A stretch of DNA of 64,000 bases from Desulfobacterales bacterium (lineage in GTDB: Bacteria > Desulfobacterota > Desulfobacteria > Desulfobacterales > JAFDDL01). Where the stretch lies: positions 82,748 to 146,747 of the forward strand of contig JAVEYW010000012.1 in assembly GCA_034003325.1 (NCBI GenBank), read 5' to 3'. Shown here in pieces: positions 52,834 through 61,041 of the stretch. Every line of letters starts with the position of its first letter. The stretch's first letter is position 1. The translations under genes and the position numbers were made by a program. The notes under the pieces are model-generated. The model saw only the letters and a program-made list of their open reading frames with translations, did not search any database and had not been told where the DNA came from.

Positions 52834-54241
52834 CACTGCTGTCCAAAATAAATTAGAAAACGGTATTCACTGAATTAGATTTCAATAGGTTATGGCCTCC
52901 TGCGTTCCTAATCACAAATCAGGTTGCCGGTTTTAACATGTGCTGTCCAAGACCTTTAAATGGCAGCATATCTTGGACAGGCTCTGGAGTTATTGGGAGA
53001 ACATCGAATGGATTATCGATCCATTCCCATAAGTCCCGATAGGTAAAGAGATTCCAGCGCAAAAAGGCCACCAGGTTCGATAACGACCAGTTGAACTTGG
53101 ATTTGAACTGAAGGAGTTTGATCAACAGCATGGCGATTAATGCTGTCCAAATCTGGATGTATAGGGCGTTTTCACTGGTTCCGACGAAGGTCTTCACCTT
53201 CAGGTTTTGCTTGAGCGCCTTAAAAAACAGCTCAATTTGCCAGCAATCCTTATAGATTTCCGATATGGTGGTTGCTCCAAATTCGAGATGATTGGTCAAA
53301 AGAACGATTTGGCGGTTTTGCTCTTTGTCCCAAACAACCACTTTGCGGAGTAGATATGGGCATTTTTTTCGGGCGGAATGGACGTTAAATTGGATCAACT
53401 GATCGGCAAGGATGTTTCGGTTTTGGGGGACAGCGCGTTCACCGGCGATAGTATAATCAGCGTTGCCCTTTAATCGGGTGACAAAGAAAATATGGTTTTC
53501 GGTCCAATGCGCAAAAAGATCATAATCGTTATATCCCCGGTCCATGGCCACAATTGAATACGGCGACAACGGGGCCTTGCGGGCGCTAGTGGCATCATGT
53601 TTTTTGCCGTTGGAAATATAAGCATACGTGGGCAGGTATCCGTCATGATCCAGCAGCAGGTGCAATTTCACAGCTCCTTTGGTTCTTCGGAATTTGGCCC
53701 AAGGGAAAAGAGATAAACACAGGGATATTGTTGAACTATCCAGCGATAACAGCTTGTTTTTGAATTTGAATCGATGTTTGCCGGTACCGGCCAATTTGCA
53801 TCTATCAAGAGTCTGATAAAATAGCTCCTGATACATCTGCCACGGCCGGTGAGCATTGGCGTAGGACAGGATGGATTTGTTCGGTGCTTTTTTGAACCCG
53901 AGATGGCGCAACTTACCCAGACAGCAGGACAGGCCGCCACAGATTTCTCGTAAACTTTTGGCTTGAGCTAATTGGCAAAATAACATGGATACAAAATGAT
54001 TCCAACTGTCAAAGCCTTTACAGTACCACTCGGCTTTATGATGAAAGACCAGACTATGGAATTGTCCGCGATTAAACAAAGCAACCAATTGACTAAACAG
54101 ACTTGCATGTCGTACCATCGTGCTGCCTCCTTGTTTTTGGCTAAGGGTTTTTCGTCGCTGTTAAACCATGCCTTACAAGGAGGCTTTTTTCCAAGATCTT
54201 ATTGGATTACTCCACTTTGAAACCGTTTTTGGACAAGAGTG
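52834..54241 (-). mobile_element. IS4-family insertion sequence, apparently intact
   Basis: Left end CACTGCTGTCCAAAATAAA and right end, read on the opposite strand, CACTCTTGTCCAAAAACGG are imperfect terminal inverted repeats. The single transposase gene fills the element. No exact target duplication is seen at the borders. The left end is shared with the orphan 15-bp end at 25776. Confidence 0.8.
52919..54118 (-). CDS. IS4-family transposase (DUF4372 N-terminus)
   Basis: A 399-residue transposase. A DUF4372-like N-terminal region (~1-75: LFSQLVALFNRGQF) precedes the DDE core. The first Asp is in LLSLDSSTISL (~127), the second in IVAMDRGYND (~193) and the Glu in DCWQIELFFKALKQ (~290, Y(2)R-like region). 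It appears uninterrupted and could still be active. Confidence 0.88.
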   Translation of the reverse strand: MVRHASLFSQLVALFNRGQFHSLVFHHKAEWYCKGFDSWNHFVSMLFCQLAQAKSLREICGGLSCCLGKLRHLGFKKAPNKSILSYANAHRPWQMYQELFYQTLDRCKLAGTGKHRFKFKNKLLSLDSSTISLCLSLFPWAKFRRTKGAVKLHLLLDHDGYLPTYAYISNGKKHDATSARKAPLSPYSIVAMDRGYNDYDLFAHWTENHIFFVTRLKGNADYTIAGERAVPQNRNILADQLIQFNVHSARKKCPYLLRKVVVWDKEQNRQIVLLTNHLEFGATTISEIYKDCWQIELFFKALKQNLKVKTFVGTSENALYIQIWTALIAMLLIKLLQFKSKFNWSLSNLVAFLRWNLFTYRDLWEWIDNPFDVLPITPEPVQDMLPFKGLGQHMLKPAT

Positions 54242-54388
54242 TATAAACTCATAGGATTATAGGAGATGAAATCGATGGGCTTGTAAAGTTTAAAACAATG
54301 TCTTGTATCATTCCATCGGCATGGTGAGGCCTGTTTTTTTTAAAAAGGATTGCCAATTACAAACTTTTTTTAAAAGGAAGATTCGCAA

Positions 54389-54796
54389 ATGAAAATTCTA
54401 TTAGCATACCATAAGGTCATGAGCGAAGACTCGCTAAGGCTTAGCATGGACCTGGCTAAAGCCGTTAATTCGGAAGTTCTGATTGTTACTTCTTTGATGT
54501 TCGGGGACAAGGGAGAAGCTTTAAAACCCCAAATGAGTGAAGCTATGAAGAGAATCGAGGAGGTGAAAAAACGCTTTATTGAGGCCGGCATTCCATGTGA
54601 ATCTGAGATATTGACGCGTGGCGCGGACCCAGGTAACGCGATAGTTCAGTATGCAAAAGAAAAGGAATGCAATTTAGTCATTATTGGAGTGCGCCTTAGG
54701 TCTCAAGTTGGGAAGCTCTTAATGGGATCAACAGCTCAATATGTCATACTGAACGCCCATTGCCCTGTATTAACCTTTAAGGAAAAAACGTCTTAA
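54389..54796 (+). CDS. Universal stress protein A (UspA) family protein
   Basis: A 135-residue protein with the Rossmann-like UspA fold. ILLAYHKVMSEDSLRL begins it, and the ATP-binding signature GVRLRSQVGKLLMGSTAQYVI (G-2x-G-9x-GS/T form) is near the end, followed by HCPVL. UspA copies are common in aromatic-degradation clusters of anaerobes, where they may bind nucleotides or buffer CoA-related stress. It sits alone between the IS4 element and the ISNCY fragment. Confidence 0.85.
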   Translation: MKILLAYHKVMSEDSLRLSMDLAKAVNSEVLIVTSLMFGDKGEALKPQMSEAMKRIEEVKKRFIEAGIPCESEILTRGADPGNAIVQYAKEKECNLVIIGVRLRSQVGKLLMGSTAQYVILNAHCPVLTFKEKTS

Positions 54797-54958
54797 ATCA
54801 ACTTTCGGGGATGGTAGGCAGCATGTTTTTAATCATATTATTTTGATATAATTAGTGTCTGTCCGAAAACAATATCTCCCTGATATCGGTCGAAATAGTT
54901 AATTTTTTGCTTACAATAAAATACTTCTTGTGTTTAATATGATATCAATAAAATCAAT

Positions 54959-55525
54959 ATGATAAGGATTTTCAGAAATAAAATTCACCCAATCAGAAGA
55001 AAATCTTCACAGGTGGTATCCATGCGATTTCGATCTATTCCCCAGTTGCGCATTGATGGAGTTTCTATCAAAGATATTGAACTGGACCTTTCATCCCGGC
55101 ATGGTCTCATTGCCATCCTTTACGCCCTACACCCTCTTCAGGAACGTTATGACCATAAAATTCAAGCCTGTAGCTTTGATAAAGGCGTCTGGACCCCCAC
55201 CAATTTGGTAGCGCTTCAGAAGCTGGTGCCTTTGACAGTATTACCCAAAAAAGGCGGACTTAACAGTGCCGATAAGCAAAGGGAGCATGCCGCGCCTTTC
55301 AAAAAAATACGCAACTGGCATTCAGGTGTAGAATCCTGCATCCATTCCCTGGTGTCCGCCAATAGGCTTAACCGCTGCCGGGACAAAGCAAGAACAGGCT
55401 ATGACCGGTATGTCGCGATGGCGGCAATCGGACGGAACTTACTGACCCTTGGTCGCATTTTAATTGAGAAAGAACATCAACGCCAAAAGCAGGACAATCC
55501 GCTACAGGCGTTGATCGCTGCTTGA
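54959..55525 (+). pseudogene. ISNCY-family transposase, C-terminal fragment
   Basis: The C-terminal half of an ISNCY-type transposase (LTVLPKKGGLNSADKQREH, KKIRNWHSGVESCIHSL, GYDRYVAMAAIGRNLLTLG). The N-terminal half with the first catalytic residues is missing. A likely IS end, AGTGTCTGTCCGAAAAC, remains near 54854. Confidence 0.75.
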
Positions 55526-55744
55526 CGCGATCAAAAATAGACAAAAAATACTGAAAACACAGGAGAATTGTTCCTAAAAACTACACAAATTTTCAAATTT
55601 TCTCTAAAAACTCAAATTCTTATTCTTTATGCGCTAAAACCGGCAGCCACTTTGATGCCGGGGGATAGGAAATTTTTAAAATCGCGCCGAAATCAAGCTC
55701 TTTTCGGGCAAACACAAGCTATATTGGTAATAGGGAGAAAGAAT

Positions 55745-56530
55745 ATGGCCAAATTAAAAAACACCGTAGAATATGAAATTAAAGGACATATTGGTTACGT
55801 ACATATTGATAATCCTCCTGCAAATATTCTTAACCGCACTATTTTGGGCTCGTTAGAAGTCGCCTTGCAGGCGTTGATCTGTGATAATGATGTATTAATC
55901 ATTATTATCACAGGCCGAGGGGAAAAATTTTTCGCGGGTGGTGCTGATATAAATGAATTTAAACAGTTAAACCAAAAGTCAGGTGAAATTTGGCTAAGTT
56001 TTTTTCAAAAGGTGTTTTCTCTGATTCATCATTCCACCAAAGTTGTGATTGCTGCTATTAACGGATATGCTCTGGGCGGTGGATGTGAACTGGCGTTGGC
56101 ATGTGATTTAAGGATTGCTTCCGAAAATGCAAAATTTGCTCAACCAGAGGTTAACTATAACATCATCCCGGGAGCTGGAGCAACCCAGAGACTCACACAT
56201 TTAATTGGACTTGGCCGGGCAAAGGATCTCATTTTTACTGGACGCATAATTGACGCTAAAGAAGCATATCAAATTGGACTTGTAAACAGGGTTGTTCCTC
56301 ATGAACAATTGATCAATGAAGCTCAAAACCTGGCTCAGGAAATATTAAACAAAGGTCCCATTGCGATAAAGTTCGCCAAGGAGGCAATTAATAGCTCTTT
56401 GGAATTTTCGCTTCGAGATGGCCTGGATTTAGAACTTAGTTTATTTGGAAAAATTTGTGCAACCGAGGATAAAAACGAAGGAGTAGACGCTTTTTTCGAA
56501 AAACGAACCCCTAATTTCAAAGGAAAGTAA
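55745..56530 (+). CDS. Enoyl-CoA hydratase/isomerase (crotonase family)
   Basis: A 261-residue protein from ATG 55745, with AGGGAGAAAG upstream; the frame opens earlier but without a plausible start. The oxyanion-hole strands FFAGGADINEF (~65) and INGYALGGGCELALACDLR (~100), the second Glu in FAQPEVNYNIIPGAGATQR (~135) and the C-terminal helices are typical. Both catalytic glutamates appear present, so hydration of an enoyl-CoA is likely. It provides the beta-oxidation step between the acyl-CoA dehydrogenase and the thiolase encoded elsewhere in the island. Confidence 0.88.
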   Translation: MAKLKNTVEYEIKGHIGYVHIDNPPANILNRTILGSLEVALQALICDNDVLIIIITGRGEKFFAGGADINEFKQLNQKSGEIWLSFFQKVFSLIHHSTKVVIAAINGYALGGGCELALACDLRIASENAKFAQPEVNYNIIPGAGATQRLTHLIGLGRAKDLIFTGRIIDAKEAYQIGLVNRVVPHEQLINEAQNLAQEILNKGPIAIKFAKEAINSSLEFSLRDGLDLELSLFGKICATEDKNEGVDAFFEKRTPNFKGK

Positions 56531-56554
56531 ATAAATGTTGCTGGAGGAAATAAT

Positions 56555-57163
56555 ATGGAATTGATGCAAGCGATCAGGGAAAGAAGAAGTGTACGACAAT
56601 TTCTGGATAAGCCGGTTGAGAAAGATAAAATCCAAAGAATTTTGGAAGCAGCGCATTCGGCGCCGTCAGCATCTAACTATAAATTTTGGTACTTTATCGT
56701 TGTCCAAAATCAAAAAAAAAAAGAATTATTTTCGGAATGCTTTTATGACGAAGTTATAAAATATAAAAAAACACTGAATGAAACTTGGCAACAAAGGCTT
56801 GATCATTTTTCAACCGATTTTGTGATAAAAGTTCCTGTCCTAATCGTTGTTTGCGCTGATCCCAATAAAACTAAACAGGGAGAACCCGGAAAAGGTCAAC
56901 ATATTCTGAGCACTTGCATGGCGATACAGAATTTAATGCTGGCTGCGCATGGAGAGGGATTAGGTACGGTTTGGATAACGCGGTATAACAAGGAAAAGGT
57001 AAGAAAAATTTTCGATATTCCTTTTAGCGTCGTTCCGCTTGGCGTCATTCCTTTAGGATATCCAGAGCACATACCCGAAAAATCGGCATTTTCAATTGCG
57101 GGTTGGGTTCCAGATGAATCTTTGGATGATCACGTGTATATTGAAAAATGGGGAATGAAATAA
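56555..57163 (+). CDS. Nitroreductase-family FMN protein (2)
   Basis: A 202-residue paralogue of the 52.2-kb gene with IRERRSVRQFLDKPV, ILEAAHSAPSASNYKFW, NLMLAAHGEGLGTVWITRY and VIPLGYPEHIP. GGAGG precedes the ATG. It follows the enoyl-CoA hydratase by 24 bases, so the two are likely cotranscribed. Its stop codon TAA is exactly the first bases of the IS701 terminal repeat, so the true C-terminus may have been longer. Confidence 0.82.
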   Translation: MELMQAIRERRSVRQFLDKPVEKDKIQRILEAAHSAPSASNYKFWYFIVVQNQKKKELFSECFYDEVIKYKKTLNETWQQRLDHFSTDFVIKVPVLIVVCADPNKTKQGEPGKGQHILSTCMAIQNLMLAAHGEGLGTVWITRYNKEKVRKIFDIPFSVVPLGVIPLGYPEHIPEKSAFSIAGWVPDESLDDHVYIEKWGMK

Positions 57164-58676
57164 TTTGACTTAGTAACATTCTTTTGTTGACATTTAATAC
57201 GTTGGAAAGTAAATAAAAACCTATGAAAACAACCCCGGAGAAAAAGATTTAACCATAGGAGAAAAATTTATGAAAACCCGCAGGCAGCGCTTGCGGGGAT
57301 TGCCGGGAGATTCATGTCTTTTGTGAACACCTACAGTGAGCATTTTGTTCTCAGCACCCGCGATGTTACTGAAAAAGCTCGACAATATACTCGTGGTTTG
57401 ATGCAGGCGGGTTCCCGCAAAAACATGGACCGCATGGCTGAAGTTGTTCCTGATGCAACGTCGAGAAACCTTCAACAATTTTTGACCCATTCCACTTGGG
57501 ATGATCGGGCTGTAATCGACCATGTGGCGCATGATGTAAACAATCTTATCGGAGACAGTAAATCCACCAGCCTTATTATCGATGAAAGCAGTTTTGCCAA
57601 GCAGGGGAAAATGTCTGTTGGAACTTCCCGTCAATGGTTGGGGCGACTTGGAAAAACTGATAATGGGCAAGTTGCTGTGTTCGGTGCCCTTGCAAACAAT
57701 AGGTTTGTTTCGCCAGTTGATGTCCGGTTGTATCTCCCCAAAGAATGGACCCGTGATCGAAAGCGGTGTGATAAAGCGGGCATACCGGAAAATGAACGAA
57801 AATTTCATACAAAGATAGAGCTTGCGCTTAAAATTGTTGAGCAGGCGCGTGAAAACCGTCTGAATTACGGTTGGATTGGCGCCGATGCCGGTTACGGAAA
57901 AAGCCTGGGATTTTGTACAGCATTGGCCAAAATGTCTGAAATTTTCGTTGTCGATGTTCACTCTGATTTTTTTGTATATACGGAAGACCCAAGCCCCTAT
58001 ATTCCTGAGAAAAAGACAAAGACCGGCCGCCAGAGCAAAAAGTATAGAACTGATCATGCGCCAAAGGGGGTTGGTGAGGTAGTAACCTCTATTCCAGATA
58101 GCGACTGGACAGTTGTGGAACTCCGTGACACCACACGTGGCAAGCTGAAAGTCAGTGCCTGGGTGCAAACCGTATACATTTGGGATGAAGGCTCCTCTGA
58201 GGTTCATCGGTGGCACCTGGTAGCGACGAGAACACCCGGGAGCTATTCGGATATCAAAATATCCATCAGCAACGCCCCGGAAACGACTACGCTTAAACGC
58301 CTTGCTTGGATGCAACGTCTGCGCTTTTGGGTCGAACGCACTTTTGAAGATGCGAAAAGCGAGTGCGGCATGGCGGATTACCAGGTTCGCAAATGGAGTG
58401 CCTGGCATCACCACATGGCTTTGGTGATGATGGCGATGGTGTTCATGCTTTCTGAGAAAATCAAACATGAAGATGATTATCCACTTCTTTCTTGCGCTGA
58501 TATTGAAGACCTTCTTGCACATTTTCTTCCGAGACGTGACACGACTCGAGATGAAGTGATACGTCAAATGGAAGAGCGACATCGACAACTTAAAAAATCT
58601 ATTGATTCGCGCATCAGGCGCCAGCGCCTGCTAAAAATGGCGCGAGCGCAATACTGAATGTTACGAAGTCAAATTA
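57161..58676 (+). mobile_element. IS701-family insertion sequence, apparently intact
   Basis: Bounded by 21-bp terminal repeats, TAATTTGACTTAGTAACATT at the left and, reversed, TAATTTGACTTCGTAACATT at the right, differing at one base. The transposase gene lies between. It lies between the nitroreductase and the TetR gene and has probably displaced the TetR gene's own promoter. Confidence 0.8.
57314..58657 (+). CDS. IS701-family transposase
   Basis: A 447-residue DDE transposase of the IS701 kind: SFVNTYSEHFVLSTRDVTEK start, LIIDESSFAKQGKMSVG (first Asp, ~95), YGWIGADAGYGKSLGF (second Asp) and WVERTFEDAKSECGMADYQVRKW with the catalytic Glu. Upstream codons in the same frame look coding as well (QAALAGIAGRF), so the start may lie earlier. 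The 455-codon frame on the other strand is its shadow. Confidence 0.88.
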   Translation: MSFVNTYSEHFVLSTRDVTEKARQYTRGLMQAGSRKNMDRMAEVVPDATSRNLQQFLTHSTWDDRAVIDHVAHDVNNLIGDSKSTSLIIDESSFAKQGKMSVGTSRQWLGRLGKTDNGQVAVFGALANNRFVSPVDVRLYLPKEWTRDRKRCDKAGIPENERKFHTKIELALKIVEQARENRLNYGWIGADAGYGKSLGFCTALAKMSEIFVVDVHSDFFVYTEDPSPYIPEKKTKTGRQSKKYRTDHAPKGVGEVVTSIPDSDWTVVELRDTTRGKLKVSAWVQTVYIWDEGSSEVHRWHLVATRTPGSYSDIKISISNAPETTTLKRLAWMQRLRFWVERTFEDAKSECGMADYQVRKWSAWHHHMALVMMAMVFMLSEKIKHEDDYPLLSCADIEDLLAHFLPRRDTTRDEVIRQMEERHRQLKKSIDSRIRRQRLLKMARAQY

Positions 58677-58703
58677 ATAAACGCTTATTTTGGGATTAGA
58701 TTG

Positions 58704-59309
58704 ATGAAAGCTAAAAAAGCCGATAAAAGCCAGCGATATGCGGAATTGCTCGACCATGCTGTAAAATTGTTTGAAAAAAAAGGTTACTCCAGCACGACCA
58801 TGCGTGATATTGCAAAAGCAATGAACTTAACGCAAGGGAGCTTATATTACTATATAAAAAAAAAAGAGGACTTATTAATAAAAATACATAACATCATTAT
58901 TGATATCATTTTAGATAATGCAAACTCAATAACTGACGACATGGCAACAATAGAAAAACTTAACATTATCATGACGGCCATTATAGAAACTGTGGCCCAG
59001 AAAAGGTCATATGTTTCTGTATTTTTGAAGGAATATAAGCATATTCAACCAGAAGTGTATCAAAATGTTATTGCGAAAAGAAAAAAATTTGAAAAATTTA
59101 TTACTGGTATTATTGAAACGGAAATTAGGAGGGGCGATTTTATTGATGTTGATCCCCAGCTTGCTTTTATGGCCCTGATGGGTATGTTTAACTGGTCATT
59201 ACAATGGGTGGATATTAAGGGGCGTTGCTCACTTGTAGAAATAAAAAATAGTTTTTTGCGTATTTTTTTTTATGGTATGCAAAAAAGAAATTTGGATCAA
59301 AAAGAATAA
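58704..59309 (+). CDS. TetR-family transcriptional regulator
   Basis: A 201-residue protein (TTG 58701 or ATG 58704). The N-terminal helix-turn-helix (LFEKKGYSSTTMRDIAKAMNLTQGSLYYYIKKKEDLL, residues ~20-55 in part) is classic TetR, and the C-terminal ligand domain (~60-200) is helical and variable, with an acyl-CoA-responsive look (as in FadR/PaaR-like members), though that is inference. It is the only DNA-binding regulator in the island and the best candidate for the AAACGTTT operators at 23.6 and 31.9 kb. Its own upstream DNA is now the IS701 end. Confidence 0.85.
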   Translation: MKAKKADKSQRYAELLDHAVKLFEKKGYSSTTMRDIAKAMNLTQGSLYYYIKKKEDLLIKIHNIIIDIILDNANSITDDMATIEKLNIIMTAIIETVAQKRSYVSVFLKEYKHIQPEVYQNVIAKRKKFEKFITGIIETEIRRGDFIDVDPQLAFMALMGMFNWSLQWVDIKGRCSLVEIKNSFLRIFFYGMQKRNLDQKE

Positions 59310-59375
59310 CAGTTTTTGAAATCATAAAATTTTGGCATCAACAGTTTAATTATAAGGTTAAACGGAGGGATTGGA

Positions 59376-60167
59376 ATGTGGGCTGGAATAGATATTGGTT
59401 CTTTATCGGCTGAAGCCGTAATTATGAATAGTGAAAAAATACTTTCCTATGCAATTCTTCCGACAGGTGGAAACAGCATTAAAATAGCAGAAAAAGTATT
59501 TCAGAAAGCTGTTTCATTTATTAAGAATGTATCCGAGTCTGATATTAAATATGTTGTTGCAACAGGTTATGGAAGAGTAATTGTCCCTTTTGCCGATAAA
59601 AATATAACCGAAATCACATGTCACGCGAAAGGCATTCATTACCTTCATCCCTCCGTGAGAACAATCTTAGATATGGGCGGTCAGGATTGCAAAGCTATTC
59701 GATGCGACGAAAGTGGAAAAGTCATCAATTTTGTTATGAACGATAAATGTGCCGCCGGAACTGGTCGTTCCTTGGAAATTGTCGCGCATGTATTGGGCGT
59801 TGAACTTGAAGATCTCGGTGGTATGTCTCTTGGAGCTAGTAAAGAAAGCAAAATTAGTTCAAGATGTGCAGTATTTGCCAAATCTGAAGTTTTATCATTA
59901 AACAGGGCTGGAGTCCCCAAAAATGAAATAGTTGCAGGGGTTCATGATGCTATCACTGATAACGTATTAGAACTTGTTTCCAGGGTAGAGATCGAAGAGG
60001 ATTTCGCAATTACAGGCGGGGTAGCAAAAAATAAAGGAATTGTTAAAAAAATTGAAGAAAAAACAGGCTTACGACTTATCATCCCATTCGAACCTCAAAT
60101 TATAGGTGCATTGGGTGCAGCCTTGTTTGCAAGAGAGGCTTCACTCCAAGCATATATGCTCGATTAA
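59376..60167 (+). CDS. BcrD/BzdQ-type ATPase/activator subunit, second set (canonical)
   Basis: A 263-residue BadF/BcrA-family protein with AACGGAGGG upstream. AGIDIGSLSAEAVIM, TILDMGGQDCKAI (~98), NDKCAAGTGRSLEIV (~123), SRCAVFAKSEV (~160) and GALGAALFA are all present. It is the counterpart of the 42.7-kb gene and keeps the complete phosphate loop. Its catalytic partners are at 48996-51545, 8 kb upstream. The TetR gene lies directly before it. Confidence 0.86.
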   Translation: MWAGIDIGSLSAEAVIMNSEKILSYAILPTGGNSIKIAEKVFQKAVSFIKNVSESDIKYVVATGYGRVIVPFADKNITEITCHAKGIHYLHPSVRTILDMGGQDCKAIRCDESGKVINFVMNDKCAAGTGRSLEIVAHVLGVELEDLGGMSLGASKESKISSRCAVFAKSEVLSLNRAGVPKNEIVAGVHDAITDNVLELVSRVEIEEDFAITGGVAKNKGIVKKIEEKTGLRLIIPFEPQIIGALGAALFAREASLQAYMLD

Positions 60168-60252
60168 TAAATTTTATTTTTACTGTTCCTTTTTTAATTA
60201 GCAACCTAAATATGACATTTGGATCATATGAAGACAAAGGAATTAAATTATT

Positions 60253-61026
60253 ATGACAGGGATCTTTGGTGGCATCGATATCGGAAACAGGAGTATTAAC
60301 GCCGTCCTTATTGACGACCATAATATAATACTTTCATCATACTCTAAATTTACTCAAGAAAATGCTATAATTGGTGCTAAACACGCATTAAATAAGGCCA
60401 TTGAGTTATCTGGTAAATCTTTTGAGGATTTAAAGGTTATAGTTGCCACCGGTGTGGGAAAAAAGTGGATAAACTTTGCGAATAAGAAATCTTCGGAAGT
60501 TGTGTGTCAAGCCCTCGGTGCATCATTACTATATCCGCAAGAAATGACCATAGTTAATATCGGAGCCGAAAGCTACAGAGCTATTAATGTAAATGAAAGA
60601 GCAGTTGTTACTAATTACGTGGAGAACGATAAATGCGCTGCGGGATCTGGTATTTTTTTAGAGGAAATGTCATCGGCTTTGGGCGTCGATATAGAAAAAG
60701 CTGGCGAGATATGTTTCAATTCCCCCAGAATCGAAAAAATAAGCAGTTTCTGTGCTGTATTTGCCGAATCAGAGGTGGTTTCAGCAATCCATCGTGGTAT
60801 TCCTATCGAAGAATTACTGGCAGGTGTTCACGAAGCTATAGTGGAGAGAATTGCTTCGATAGTCAGGCGAGTTAAGCCGAATAAAGAAATCGTTCTCACA
60901 GGAGGCCTGGCAAATAATATTTGTTTAAAAAAAATGCTGCAAGAAAAATTAGACATTACTATTATTGTACCGGAAAACCCTACGGTAGTAGGGGCTTTGG
61001 GGGCTGCGATTCAAGCAAAAAGATAA
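60253..61026 (+). CDS. BcrA/BzdP-type ATPase/activator subunit, second set (divergent)
   Basis: A 257-residue protein of the same family. GGIDIGNRSINAVLI begins it and NDKCAAGSGIFLEEM (~128) and SFCAVFAESEV (~165) hold the Fe-S cysteines, but the phosphate loop is IVNIGAESYRAI instead of DMGGQD. This repeats the pattern of the first set: one canonical and one altered ATPase subunit. It follows its partner by 85 bp and ends only 15 bp before an IS4-like element. Confidence 0.82.
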   Translation: MTGIFGGIDIGNRSINAVLIDDHNIILSSYSKFTQENAIIGAKHALNKAIELSGKSFEDLKVIVATGVGKKWINFANKKSSEVVCQALGASLLYPQEMTIVNIGAESYRAINVNERAVVTNYVENDKCAAGSGIFLEEMSSALGVDIEKAGEICFNSPRIEKISSFCAVFAESEVVSAIHRGIPIEELLAGVHEAIVERIASIVRRVKPNKEIVLTGGLANNICLKKMLQEKLDITIIVPENPTVVGALGAAIQAKR

Positions 61027-61041
61027 ATAATAAAACTATAC

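Noticed and set aside
57221..58588. 455-codon open frame on the minus strand
   Set aside because: It lies exactly opposite the IS701 transposase, which has full DDE motifs and terminal repeats; the minus frame shows no protein features.
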